Part shown: positions 24,568 through 33,159 of the stretch, piece after piece
Layout: every line of letters begins with the position of its first letter
How positions within the stretch are numbered: position 1 is the stretch's first letter
From: an uncultured Bacteroidaceae bacterium
GTDB taxonomy: Bacteria; Bacteroidota; Bacteroidia; Bacteroidales; Bacteroidaceae
Length of the DNA: 64,000 nucleotides
NCBI GenBank assembly: GCA_905235575.1
Contig: CAJOLZ010000009.1
Location: 1-64,000 of the forward strand
Reading direction: 5' to 3'
Notes under the pieces: model-generated
What the model was told of the DNA's origin: nothing
What the model saw: the letters and a program-made list of their open reading frames with translations, nothing else
Databases searched by the model: none
Made by a program: the position numbers and the translations under genes

Positions 24568-25616
24568 ATTATTTTGTTTTCTTGTTTCTTTGCAGTATTC
24601 AGCAGTCCGCAGGCAGCCATGATATCTTCGCCGCGGCTGGTGCGTATGGTGGTGGTCACTCCGTGGGCTGTCAGGTAGTCTCTCATCCACGTCATCTTCT
24701 CTTCCGAGGCCCCCTTGTAGGGCGTGTCGGGGATGGTGTGGAAGCGTATCAGGTTCACGCGGCAAGCCATTGCGCCCAGCAGTCGTGCCAATTCACGGGC
24801 ATGTCGCGGCATGTCGTTCAGCCCTTCGAAGACGATATATTCGAAGCTCAGCCGTCGTTGGTGGCTCCAGTCGTGTTTCTTCAGCAGTGCGATGAAGTCT
24901 GTCAGACTGTAAGCATTCTCGGCTGGCATGGCAGCACGTCGCTCGTCGGGGAAGGGGTTGTGCAGACTTATGGCCAGGTGACATTCGCTCTCTGCGAGGA
25001 AGCGTTCCAGTCCCGGTGCCACACCCACTGTCGATACGGTGATGCGTTTCGGGCTCCACGCCCATCCATATTCGGCTGTCAGCAGTCGCGTGGCCTTGAG
25101 CACAGCATCCAGATTGTCCATCGGTTCGCCCTGACCCATGAAGACCACGTTTGTCAGTCGTTCGCGTTCGGGCAGCGAATAGAGTTGGTTCAGTATGTCG
25201 CGTACGCTCAGGTTTCCTTCGAAGCCTTGGCGTGCTGTCATGCAGAAGCGGCATCCCATTCGGCATCCTATCTGCGAACTCACGCAGAGGGTGCCTCGTT
25301 CTCCGTCGGGGATGAACACCGTCTCCACGGTTCTCCCGTTTTCGGTGGGGAAGAGGTATTTCACCGTTCCGTCCGTGCTGCGTTGGCAGTCCGTGGGGGC
25401 GGCCATGCCCACTTCGTATAGTGTAGCCAGCGTCTCGCGGCCTTTCTTGGGCAGGTCGGTCATCATCCCGATGTCGTTCACTCCGCGCACATACAGCCAC
25501 CGCGCCATCTGCTTTCCGGCATAGGCAGGCAACCCCACCTCTGCGGCAACGTCTTTCAGCTCGTCTACTGTCAGACCCAGCAGTGCTTTCTTCGTCTTCA
25601 AATCTTTCACGCCCAT
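24564..25616 (-). CDS. rlmN: Dual-specificity RNA methyltransferase RlmN
   Basis: RlmN is a radical-SAM enzyme that methylates C2 of A2503 in 23S rRNA and A37 in some tRNAs. The 350-residue protein has the CxxxCxxC cluster motif at C118, C122 and C125 (GCRMGCRFCMTARQGFEG), followed by VFMGQGEPMDN and the C-terminal VNLIRFHTIPDTPYKG. The predicted -7 box at 25625-25632 leaves almost no 5' leader. First gene of an operon with DUF4837 and the pdxA homologue. Confidence 0.96.
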   Translation of the reverse strand: MGVKDLKTKKALLGLTVDELKDVAAEVGLPAYAGKQMARWLYVRGVNDIGMMTDLPKKGRETLATLYEVGMAAPTDCQRSTDGTVKYLFPTENGRTVETVFIPDGERGTLCVSSQIGCRMGCRFCMTARQGFEGNLSVRDILNQLYSLPERERLTNVVFMGQGEPMDNLDAVLKATRLLTAEYGWAWSPKRITVSTVGVAPGLERFLAESECHLAISLHNPFPDERRAAMPAENAYSLTDFIALLKKHDWSHQRRLSFEYIVFEGLNDMPRHARELARLLGAMACRVNLIRFHTIPDTPYKGASEEKMTWMRDYLTAHGVTTTIRTSRGEDIMAACGLLNTAKKQENKII

Positions 25617-25624
25617 TTATCATG

Positions 25625-25632
25625 CAAAAATA
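25625..25632 (-). promoter_or_regulatory. Bacteroidetes -7 promoter box for rlmN operon
   Basis: Reads TATTTTTG on the minus strand and ends only 8 bp before the rlmN ATG at 25616, implying a very short or absent leader. Confidence 0.55.
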
Positions 25633-25779
25633 CTCTTTTTTGTCGAATAAGACGGCCTCGTCGCTCCGAAAAACGCATTTTTAAGGTTTATTCACACTCG
25701 CCCGGATGCGGCTTTCGCTTATAAATGTTAACTTTACGTCGGAAAAACAATCAAAACGGAATACTTATATTTTCAGACT

Positions 25780-27360
25780 ATGAAACAGCTTTCTTACATT
25801 ATCTCCGTCGTACTCCTGCTTTTGTGTGGTGCCTGTCTGCTTTTGGCTCAGAGCCATTCTCCTTCCACACAGTGGCACTGGGACGAAGGCACCATCGTCA
25901 TCGATACGCCCTCCCGTCCTGCCGGTCAGCAACACGCCGTGGGTCTCACAGCCCCGCGCCTCTCCACCGTGCGTGTGGGTTTTGTCGGATTGGGTATGCG
26001 TGGACCCGGTGCAGTGAGTCGTTTTACCTACATACCGGGCGTTCAGATTGTGGCACTCTGTGACTACGAGGAAAAGCGTGCCCAGGCTTGCCAGCAATAC
26101 CTGCGCAAGGCAGGTTTGCCACCTGCCGTCGTATATAGCGGTGCCGACGGATACAAGGCGCTCTGCAAACGTGACGACATCGACCTCGTATATGTGGCTA
26201 CCGACTGGATGCATCATTTCCCCGTGGCTAAGTGTGCGCTCGAGAACGGCAAGCACGTGGCGGTGGAAGTGCCCAGTGCCATGAACCTCGAGCAGTGCTG
26301 GGCGTTGGTGAACCTCTGCGAGTCGACCCGCAAGCACTGCATGATACTCGAGAACTGCTGCTACGACTGGTACGAGATGACGGCACTCAACATGGCCCAG
26401 CAGGGCGTTTTCGGAGAGATACTGCGTGCCGAAGGTGCCTATATCCATAACCTCTCGCCTTTCTGGGACGCCTATTGGAAGAACCCCGACGGCAGCGACC
26501 CCGACCGCCTCGGATGGCGACTGAAATACAACATGGAGAACCGCGGCGACGTGTATGCCACACACGGGCTGGGGCCTGTGGCACAGGCCATGAACATACA
26601 CCGTGGCGACCGCTTCACGACACTGGTGGCCATGGATACGAAGAGCGTGGTGGGACGACAGTTGGTGGAGGAGCGGACGGGCCGCGACTGCCCTGAGTTC
26701 CGCAACGGAGACCACACCACCACCCTCATACGTACGGCTCAAGGCAAGGTGGTGGAAATTCAGCACGACGTCCTGACCTATGCGCCCTACAATCGCCTCT
26801 ACAAGCTCTATGGCTCGAAGGGCTACGCCACCAAGTATCCCGAACCGCACTATGCCCTCGCCGGCAGTGCCATGAAGAGTACGGGCATCCCGCAGATCGA
26901 CCAGCTGGACACACACACTTTCATGTCCGACGCACAACAGGCCGAACTCGAGGCCAAGTATCAGCATCCCATACTGAAATACTACGGCGAGGTGGCGAAG
27001 CAGGTGGGTGGCCACGGCGGAATGGACTTCATCATGGACTCGCGCCTCGTCTATTGCCTCCAGAATGGCCTGCCGCTCGACATCGATGTCTATGACCTGG
27101 CCGAGTGGTGTGCTCTGGCCGAGCTGGGTGCTCTCAGCATGGACCATAATAATGCCGCCGTGCAGTTCCCCGACTTCACCCGTGGATATTGGGACCTTCA
27201 GAAGCAGTTTTCGCATGCCTACGCCTCGGCCGAAGATGAGGCTGCATCAAGGGCGGCCGCTGAAGCCAGCACCGAGGCCCAGAAGGCGATGACGGCCCAG
27301 CAGAAACTGTGGGAGAAATACGATAAGGAACGCGCTCGCGTGCAGAAAAAGAAAAAATAG
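25780..27360 (+). CDS. Gfo/Idh/MocA oxidoreductase-fold protein, probable GH109 glycosidase
   Basis: A 526-residue exported protein (signal MKQLSYIISVVLLLLCGACLLLAQ). The Rossmann domain starts with VRVGFVGLGMRGPGAVSRF near residue 66. The stretch VGLGMRGPGAVSRFTYIPGV, then ALCDY and later VYATHGLGPVAQAMNI, resembles GH109 alpha-N-acetylgalactosaminidases, which use tightly bound NAD+ in a redox mechanism. Expected activity is removal of terminal alpha-GalNAc, for example from mucin or blood-group A glycans; this is inferred from family only. The last 45 residues are an Ala/Glu/Lys-rich helical tail ending in five lysines, probably an addition. Single gene with a weak TAACTTTA box at 25729-25736. 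Confidence 0.82.
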   Translation: MKQLSYIISVVLLLLCGACLLLAQSHSPSTQWHWDEGTIVIDTPSRPAGQQHAVGLTAPRLSTVRVGFVGLGMRGPGAVSRFTYIPGVQIVALCDYEEKRAQACQQYLRKAGLPPAVVYSGADGYKALCKRDDIDLVYVATDWMHHFPVAKCALENGKHVAVEVPSAMNLEQCWALVNLCESTRKHCMILENCCYDWYEMTALNMAQQGVFGEILRAEGAYIHNLSPFWDAYWKNPDGSDPDRLGWRLKYNMENRGDVYATHGLGPVAQAMNIHRGDRFTTLVAMDTKSVVGRQLVEERTGRDCPEFRNGDHTTTLIRTAQGKVVEIQHDVLTYAPYNRLYKLYGSKGYATKYPEPHYALAGSAMKSTGIPQIDQLDTHTFMSDAQQAELEAKYQHPILKYYGEVAKQVGGHGGMDFIMDSRLVYCLQNGLPLDIDVYDLAEWCALAELGALSMDHNNAAVQFPDFTRGYWDLQKQFSHAYASAEDEAASRAAAEASTEAQKAMTAQQKLWEKYDKERARVQKKKK

Positions 27361-27440
27361 GGGCGAGGTTTTGTTCTGAATTCGGAAGATGGGAGACTTC
27401 TTTCGCTTGCGAGGGGTGTCTCGGACGGGCATGAGATGCA

Positions 27441-27629
27441 GTGAGAATGGATGGCCTACGCTGCGTTGCTGTGAAGTGTGGATTTCGACAGAATTCTAAG
27501 CGTCTGATTTACAGCGCTCCGATTTTCTGCATCATTTTCCTCTCGCCCGACATTTTCCCTCCGAAATGCACTTCTTCCGAAAACGCAGCGTGCTGCGACG
27601 GGCGTCGCAACGTGGTGCGACAGTCTGCG
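27441..27629 (-). repeat. Long intergenic element, copy 2 (contains R6)
   Basis: Begins GTGAGAATGGATGGCC, as in the copies at 41413 and 47431, continues through a divergent middle and ends in CTTCTTCCGAAAACGC plus R6. It lies 158 bp upstream of the riboswitch promoter, with the palindromic end facing it. Confidence 0.65.
27579..27629 (-). repeat. Palindromic intergenic repeat, copy R6
   Basis: Two units in minus orientation: the A-run GAAAACGC is at the left end, followed by GCGTGCTGCGAC, GGGC, GTCGCAACGTGGTGCGAC and CAGTCTGC. Its outer end closely resembles that of R1. Confidence 0.8.
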
Positions 27630-27763
27630 GAACACACCGAATTGCCGTTTCTCGAACTTCGGAACGAAATACGACAAACTGGGTGTAAGGATTATTTGCG
27701 TCCTCAGGCATCCGTCGAAGTGGAAGGCCTGCCGCTTAAATCCGCAGAAAAAGTGTCGCATGC

Positions 27764-27794
27764 TTGGCATTCTCGTCGAAATGGAGTAACTTTG
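27764..27794 (+). promoter_or_regulatory. Promoter upstream of the cobalamin riboswitch
   Basis: TAACTTTG at 27787-27794 with TTGG at 27764-27767, spacer 19 bp. It would start transcription just before the aptamer. Confidence 0.65.
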
Positions 27795-27802
27795 CATCGC
27801 AA

Positions 27803-27985
27803 TTGGTTCGCTCCCCAGGGAGTGATTAAAAGGGAATGGGGTGAGAGTCCCCAACTGTCCCGCAGCTGTAAGTCGTCCGTCGCAGAGATGGCAAACACAA
27901 CGTCACTGAGATTTTTCGGGAAGACGTTTGCTACATCGACGACAAAGTCAGAAGACCTGCCTTTTGCAGCGCTTCCACGCCTCTG
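27803..27985 (+). ncRNA. Cobalamin riboswitch
   Basis: The order of conserved blocks is that of the AdoCbl/cobalamin aptamer: TTAAAAGGGAA then a GGGGTGAGAGTCCCC hairpin, ACTGTCCCGCAGCTGTAAG, GTCACTGAG, CGGGAAGACG, and the B12 box AGTCAGAAGACCTGCC at 27946-27961. A 16-bp perfect palindrome at 27995-28010 (TAAGTCGC-GCGACTTA) follows and may be the expression platform. These elements normally repress B12 uptake or synthesis genes when cobalamin is plentiful. Here no clear gene follows on the same strand: the next genes are all leftward up to 41156. Confidence 0.9.
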
Positions 27986-28010
27986 GGGTTAGGCTAAGTC
28001 GCGCGACTTA

Positions 28011-28260
28011 ACGAAAACAAATTGAAGAAAGAACCGCCGATGGAGCTGACGTGCGCCGTCCCGTCCACTTTTTTCTGCGGTTCGCGGTGTAATTATCTCG
28101 ATGCCGACCTCGCCGACTATGTCCTTCCTGTGCGTAGGACAAAACTATCTGCCTTTTTCGGCGAGCGGGCATCGGGATATTTTTCAAGCCATATCGGTAC
28201 CCAGTACACTCATGTAAACCGGCTCATCGGGCTTGTCTGGAGATAGAACTTGGATGTCAG
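28011..28260 (+). other. Sequence downstream of the riboswitch without a recognised gene
   Basis: A frame of about 74 codons from a TTG at 28022 (or 68 from the ATG at 28040, MELTCAVPSTFFCGS) ends at 28246. It has no signal peptide, no recognised domain and no homology that I know, so I do not call it a gene. It could be the remnant of a deleted riboswitch-controlled gene or a small regulated peptide. Confidence 0.3.
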
Positions 28261-28263
28261 TGC

Positions 28264-28998
28264 TCAGAGTATCTGCTTGATTTCGTGCAGCGAGCGTATT
28301 TCGTAGTCGACGATACCCTCGGTGTCGTGCTGCTCGTCGGGGTATCGGTTGAAGTAGATGGTGGCGATGCCGGCTTGATGGGCACCGCGTATGTCGGTCT
28401 CCAGGTTGTCTCCAATCATGATGGTGTCTTGTGGTGTGGCGCCTGTCTGGCTGAAAGCGTAGCGGAAGAAATCGGGGTGCGGCTTGTTGACGCCGGCGTC
28501 CTCCGAGAGGATGACGCTGTCTACGCGTCGCAGGATGTCGGATGCGGCGCGTAACTTGCTGTATTGCACCTCGTGAAATCCGTTGCTGCAGATGTGTATG
28601 CGGTAGCCTCGCTGTCGCAGGTAGTCTGTCACTTCGTGGGCACCCTCAACGACACCTGGCTTCACCTTGCAGAGGTCGAGAAAGCGGTCGCTCACCTTCA
28701 GACAGTAGTCCTCCGTGGCTGTGAGACCCTTGCCGTGTGAGAGTGGACGTCGGAAACGCTCCACAATCAGGTAGGGGCGTGTGATGTGGCCTTGTGCGTA
28801 CTGTGTCCACAGGTCTATGTTCGTCTCCCAGTAGGGGACGGTGAAATCCTCCAGTCGCTCGAAGTAGCGACTCCATTCGAACTCGTCGAATAGTTCCCGA
28901 AGCGCTATGTTGGCATTGCCGAGCGTGTCGTACAGCGTATCGTCAAAATCGAGGAAGATGTTTCTTATCTCCGTACCTTTGTGCTCCATCGTCATCAT
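28264..28998 (-). CDS. HAD-family hydrolase, YjjG type (noncanonical pyrimidine nucleotidase-like)
   Basis: A 244-residue HAD phosphatase. Motif I DFDDT is at residues 17-21, motif II S in ICSNGFH near 128, and motif IV is [15 protein letters not shown] near 196. The cap size and the [13 protein letters not shown] start fit the YjjG/PynA subgroup, which dephosphorylates nucleoside monophosphates including non-canonical ones; substrate is inferred. The start at 28998 overlaps the upstream oxidoreductase stop by one base (TGATG), indicating coupling. Confidence 0.85.
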   Translation of the reverse strand: MMTMEHKGTEIRNIFLDFDDTLYDTLGNANIALRELFDEFEWSRYFERLEDFTVPYWETNIDLWTQYAQGHITRPYLIVERFRRPLSHGKGLTATEDYCLKVSDRFLDLCKVKPGVVEGAHEVTDYLRQRGYRIHICSNGFHEVQYSKLRAASDILRRVDSVILSEDAGVNKPHPDFFRYAFSQTGATPQDTIMIGDNLETDIRGAHQAGIATIYFNRYPDEQHDTEGIVDYEIRSLHEIKQIL

Positions 28999-29993
28999 CA
29001 CATCTTTCCTAAAATACGGTCCATCACCCAGTTGACGCTGGTCGAGCTGACGCTGTCGACGGTACATTCGGCGATGCCCTGGAGGTGTTCCACGACGTTG
29101 CGGATGAGCGGCATCTGTACGTAGGGCGGATTCGGCACTACTATCTGTTCTTCTCCTGCCGAGGTGTGCAGCGTGATGGGCTCGTAGGTATAGACGGAGA
29201 AGTGGAGCTGTCCGCGGTCGCCGGTGAGCACGATGCGGTCGGTGCGTGCGCTCTCGTGGCTGACGAAGCACCAGGAGCCGCTGCCGGGGAGGCCGTTGTG
29301 GAACTGGAAGCAGGCGCTGACACTGTCCTCGGTCTGATAGAGTCCGCCCAGGTTGGTGGAGTATCCTCGGGCACGTACGATGGGACCGAAGATGTTCTGC
29401 AGGATGTCTATCTGATGAGGCGCGAGGTCGTAGAAGTATCCTCCGCCGGCAATGTCACGCTGCACGCGCCAAGGCTGGCTCGTCTGGTTGTAGTCGAGGT
29501 CGCGCGGCGGGGCTGAGAAGAGCACCTGCACGCTGATGACGTTGCCGATGGCTCCCTGGCGTACAAGTTCTTTCACGCGCAGGAAATAGGGGAGCATGCG
29601 GCGGTAGTAGGCGACGAAGCAGGGGATGCCGGTCTGCTGACTGACGCGGTTGATGCGTTGGCAGTCGAGGTAGCTGCTGGCGAGGGGTTTCTCGACGTAG
29701 ACAGGTTTGCCGGCTTTCATGGCCATGATGGCATATGTGGCGTGCGACGAGGGCGGCGTGGCGATGTAGACGGCGTCCACCTGTGGGTCGTCGATGAGCT
29801 GTTGGGCATCGGTGTACCATCGGGGGATGTTGTGCCGCTCGGCATACGACTGTGCCTTTTCCCTGTTACGGCTCATGACGGCGCTGACGCTGGAGCCGGC
29901 AATCTGCGTGAAAGCAGGTCCGCTCTTCTTTTCGGTGGCTTCGCCGCAACCTATGAAGCCCCAGTGGATGTGTCGGAGGTGAGTGGGTGTCAA
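28998..29993 (-). CDS. Gfo/Idh/MocA family oxidoreductase
   Basis: A 331-residue cytoplasmic protein with the N-terminal NAD(P)-binding Rossmann fold ([20 protein letters not shown], residues 9-28), the EKP motif ([10 protein letters not shown], near 99), and the C-terminal alpha/beta domain with [10 protein letters not shown], where the His is the usual catalytic residue. The family oxidises or reduces sugars and related polyols; substrate unknown. Coupled to the HAD gene downstream. It is distinct from the exported GH109-like protein at 25780. Confidence 0.88.
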   Translation of the reverse strand: MTPTHLRHIHWGFIGCGEATEKKSGPAFTQIAGSSVSAVMSRNREKAQSYAERHNIPRWYTDAQQLIDDPQVDAVYIATPPSSHATYAIMAMKAGKPVYVEKPLASSYLDCQRINRVSQQTGIPCFVAYYRRMLPYFLRVKELVRQGAIGNVISVQVLFSAPPRDLDYNQTSQPWRVQRDIAGGGYFYDLAPHQIDILQNIFGPIVRARGYSTNLGGLYQTEDSVSACFQFHNGLPGSGSWCFVSHESARTDRIVLTGDRGQLHFSVYTYEPITLHTSAGEEQIVVPNPPYVQMPLIRNVVEHLQGIAECTVDSVSSTSVNWVMDRILGKM

Positions 29994-30122
29994 GGTGTGA
30001 GTGTTTTTTTATGATGGCGGATGATGTTTCGTATCTTATGAGGCTGGCTGACAGGCGCATCGGTGACGGTCGGAAGGAGACCGATGTGGGCAGCGCAGTT
30101 GTAGCACTGTGGAAGTACGTCT

Positions 30123-30190
30123 GTCGCACCGTGGTGCGAAGCCCGTCGCAGCGTGGTGCGCAGCCTGTCGCAGCGTGGTGCATTTCGCAG
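30123..30190 (+). repeat. Palindromic intergenic repeat, copy R7
   Basis: Three 22-bp units beginning GTCGCACCGTGGTGCG, GTCGCAGCGTGGTGCG and GTCGCAGCGTGGTGC, then ATTTCGCAG instead of a clean T-run. It occupies the 342-bp gap 29994-30335 between two leftward genes; nothing else was recognised there. Confidence 0.8.
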
Positions 30191-30335
30191 CCTGCCAAAT
30201 TCGGCGAAACGGTTCGGGGAAAAGACGTCTTTTTTCATGCGTAATAATATATAATGTAGGGCTCCGTCGGTTGACTTTGTCATCCTCTGTCGCGACTCGG
30301 CCGTTCAGACACGTTTTATTGCACTCGCAGCTCCA

Positions 30336-32576
30336 TCAGTTGAAGAAATTCCAGCTCAGTCCGAAGTGGAACGTCAGTGGGTCGATGGGGTAGTGGGGTG
30401 CCCAGAAGGAGTGGCCGTCGCCTTCGTTGACATGGTTCACCGACAGGTAGAGACGGCAGTGTTTCAGGAACATGTTCACATAGACATTCACGATGGGGTA
30501 GTTGCCTATCTTCACACGGGCGTAATTGGCATCCTGCGTGGCAAACTGTCCGATGCTGGGCGCGTAGTCGGGTGCGTAGTACGATGTGAAGTAGCGCATG
30601 TCGCCTCCCACCTGCACCCGCAACACTTTGGCGACGTGGAACAGGAGGTATAGGTTGGTGTAGGCCGAGAAGTCGGGCAGCGGCAGCACGGTCTTCTCGG
30701 ACGTCTTCTGATAGGTGAGCTCGTTGTCCCAGTGTACGGGACCGAATTTGAGGTTCTGTTCCAGTGTCGCGCTGAACACCTGTACGCTTCCGCTCTCCTG
30801 CATGACAGCCACGTCGTGGGTGTAGTCGGCAGTCAGCGTGCTCGTCGGTTCGGCTCCGTTCCTGAGTGTGTTACGTATTCCGAAGTAGGTGTAGTTCGTC
30901 ATGTTCTCCACGCCGACCGTAAGGCGTGTCTTGGTGCGCCGCAGGTTGAGCGACCCCATGAAGCGGGTGCGCAGTTCGCGGTCGAGGCCGGTATTGTCCC
31001 ACCACGTGGCCTGGTTGTGATAGTGACGCAGATAGAACTCGGGCTTCTGGTGGTGGACATAGGCCTGCAGCTCCACGAGCAACGTGTCTTTCTTCCCGAG
31101 TTTCAGGTCGAGGTCGGCCTTTCCGTCGATGTTGAAGTCACCGACCTTCGGTCCCACCAGCCAGAACTCGCTGTCGGCCGTATAGTGGAACAGGCGTCCC
31201 TGCAGTCGGCTCAGCGTACCTCCCACGGAGATGTCGTTCTCTACGTATTTATGGTCCTTCATGATGTCCTCGCCGAGCATCTGGGGCAGTGTGTAGGTGT
31301 TCAGCTGATGTGTGCCGTAGATGGAGATTCCCGACTGTGCCCACTTGTTGAATCCCTCGCTCAGCGCCACGCCCACGGTGTTACGCAATCTCAGTGCGCG
31401 CGTCTCGTCCTTGACATCGTTCCACGAGCCGTAGTAGTGGTTCGTGTAGAAGTTCGAAGGCGTGTTGTGCGAGAGGTAGCCGTGTGTCAGGTGATAGACC
31501 TGCATGGTGTGGATGAAACTCGTCACCGGCACAAACTCCTGTGGGGTGTATAGCGAGTTGCGCCACTCCTGACGCAGCGAATCGACGGCCGCAGCCATGG
31601 CCACGCTGTCCTGACGCAGCACGGTGCGGACGCTGTCCGGGAGGTCGAGCAGCAACGTGCTTGCGCTCGGTTCCTGAGGTTTGAGCGAGTCAGGCACTTC
31701 TATGTCGCGATAGAATCCCAGATTGTAGCGATGCGTCAGATAGTAGGTCTGTTCGTGGTTTCGGTTCCACGTGTCGGAGAGCGTTACAGGGATGTCCTTC
31801 GAACTGTATCGTTGCTGAAAGCTCTGCGGGTCTTCGATGTATCGGTCGTCTTCGATACCTCCGTTCTCGCTCATCTTCAGGTGATTGATATTCAGATAGG
31901 CATGAATGTTGTATCGGTCGCCGCGATGATATCCGTAGAGTGTGCCCCCAAACTGGCTGTTGGCTTGGTTGTTGTAATAGCCGCGTCCGTAGAGGTAGTC
32001 CAGTTTGAAACCGATTCCGGCCAACTTGTTTATGTTGGTGGCAAAATAGGCCCTCACACGGTCCTGCCCGTTCTCGCGGTTTCCGCATTTGTGATAGGCG
32101 AGATTGGTGATGGGGCTCAGTGTGTTGGTGAAACGGAAATCGCTCAGCGAATGGCGGAAGTAGCTGTATGGTTCAACGAAGAAGATGTCGTCTGTCTTTT
32201 CGCGGAACAGGAAGATGCGGTTCAGACGCGGCGCACCCAGATTGCCCAGGAAGTTATACTGTCCAGTGTATCCCTCAGTGAGGGGAAAATTCTGGAAGTT
32301 GTGCACCACCGTGTCGTTGTTCTCTGCATCGATGACGGAGCCCAGTCGCGGTTCGATGCACCATTGGAACTGCCCGACGGGGATATTGCTCACCTCGCTG
32401 GTGTCGTTGCCCACCAGAAATCGGTCGCTGCCTCGTTTCTCGCCCCGGGAAGAACGGTTGAAATCGTCCGACTGAAAGTCGTCGCCATAGTTATCAGCCC
32501 CATTGTATATCTGGGCTTGTGCGGAAAGGCACAGGCCGACACACAGGAAACCGAGGAGACGTAGGCGATTCTTCAT
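30336..32576 (-). CDS. Putative porin (outer-membrane beta-barrel)
   Basis: A 746-residue protein with a signal peptide (MKNRLRLLGFLCVGLCLSAQA). The sequence after about residue 60 consists of amphipathic strands with many aromatic girdle residues and ends in WNFFN, the terminal aromatic signature of outer-membrane barrels. It matches the Bacteroidetes putative porin family (PF14121-type, from memory). The gene begins 12 bp after korC, so it may be the distal gene of the kor operon. Solute unknown. Confidence 0.85.
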   Translation of the reverse strand: MKNRLRLLGFLCVGLCLSAQAQIYNGADNYGDDFQSDDFNRSSRGEKRGSDRFLVGNDTSEVSNIPVGQFQWCIEPRLGSVIDAENNDTVVHNFQNFPLTEGYTGQYNFLGNLGAPRLNRIFLFREKTDDIFFVEPYSYFRHSLSDFRFTNTLSPITNLAYHKCGNRENGQDRVRAYFATNINKLAGIGFKLDYLYGRGYYNNQANSQFGGTLYGYHRGDRYNIHAYLNINHLKMSENGGIEDDRYIEDPQSFQQRYSSKDIPVTLSDTWNRNHEQTYYLTHRYNLGFYRDIEVPDSLKPQEPSASTLLLDLPDSVRTVLRQDSVAMAAAVDSLRQEWRNSLYTPQEFVPVTSFIHTMQVYHLTHGYLSHNTPSNFYTNHYYGSWNDVKDETRALRLRNTVGVALSEGFNKWAQSGISIYGTHQLNTYTLPQMLGEDIMKDHKYVENDISVGGTLSRLQGRLFHYTADSEFWLVGPKVGDFNIDGKADLDLKLGKKDTLLVELQAYVHHQKPEFYLRHYHNQATWWDNTGLDRELRTRFMGSLNLRRTKTRLTVGVENMTNYTYFGIRNTLRNGAEPTSTLTADYTHDVAVMQESGSVQVFSATLEQNLKFGPVHWDNELTYQKTSEKTVLPLPDFSAYTNLYLLFHVAKVLRVQVGGDMRYFTSYYAPDYAPSIGQFATQDANYARVKIGNYPIVNVYVNMFLKHCRLYLSVNHVNEGDGHSFWAPHYPIDPLTFHFGLSWNFFN

Positions 32577-32588
32577 ACGGAACGGGTG

Positions 32589-33137
32589 TCAGTCGTTTAT
32601 CAGTTCGATGATTTCCATGCCCTTACGCAGCGCTTTCTCATTCATGGGAATGAGATGATGGTGGCGTTCTGGCAATGTCTTGCGCAGTCCTTGCAGTACG
32701 TTCTCGATGGTTACGATGGGGCGCACTTTGAGCAATCCGCCCAGCACAAGCATGTTGAAAGCCTTCACGTTCTCCATCTCAGCAGCTGCGTCCATAGCGT
32801 TGATGCGATAGATGTTGAGGTCTTTCCGCGTGGGGGGCTTGCAGATGCCGTACTCGTCGTAGATGAGTGTACCGCCCGGACGAATGGTCGGTTCGAAGCG
32901 CTCGAGCGAAGGCTGGTTCAGAATGATGGCTGTGTCAAATGTGCTCAGGATGGGACTCGATATGGATTGGTCGCTGATGATGACGGTCACGTTGGCCGTA
33001 CCGCCGCGCTGTTCCGGACCGTATGCAGGCATCCACGAAACTTCGCGACCCTCCATCAGGGCGCTGTAGGCCAGAATCTTTCCCATCGAGAGTACACCCT
33101 GTCCGCCGAATCCGGCTATGATAAGTTCTTCTTTCAT
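32589..33137 (-). CDS. korC: 2-oxoacid:ferredoxin oxidoreductase, gamma subunit
   Basis: A 182-residue gamma subunit (POR/KOR catalytic domain 3 family) with the opening IIAGFGGQGVLSMGKILAYSAL and the following GPEQRGGTANV signature. It completes the KorABCD complex that converts 2-oxoglutarate (or a related 2-oxoacid) and CoA to acyl-CoA with reduction of ferredoxin. The start at 33137 (MKEELIIAG) is chosen over a longer frame that would overlap korB. The kor name follows the Bacteroidales operon order; vor or por specificity is not excluded. Confidence 0.88.
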   Translation of the reverse strand: MKEELIIAGFGGQGVLSMGKILAYSALMEGREVSWMPAYGPEQRGGTANVTVIISDQSISSPILSTFDTAIILNQPSLERFEPTIRPGGTLIYDEYGICKPPTRKDLNIYRINAMDAAAEMENVKAFNMLVLGGLLKVRPIVTIENVLQGLRKTLPERHHHLIPMNEKALRKGMEIIELIND

Positions 33138-33159
33138 TGTGTGAAAGGGCTTGTGTAGT

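Noticed and set aside
25765-27216. Long open frame antisense to the GH109-like gene
   Set aside because: Composition artefact of GC-rich third positions; the sense gene has a signal peptide and Rossmann motif.
28022-28246. Small reading frame downstream of the riboswitch as a real gene
   Set aside because: TTG or internal ATG start, no recognisable family, and no signal or membrane segment; kept only as a possibility in the riboswitch finding.
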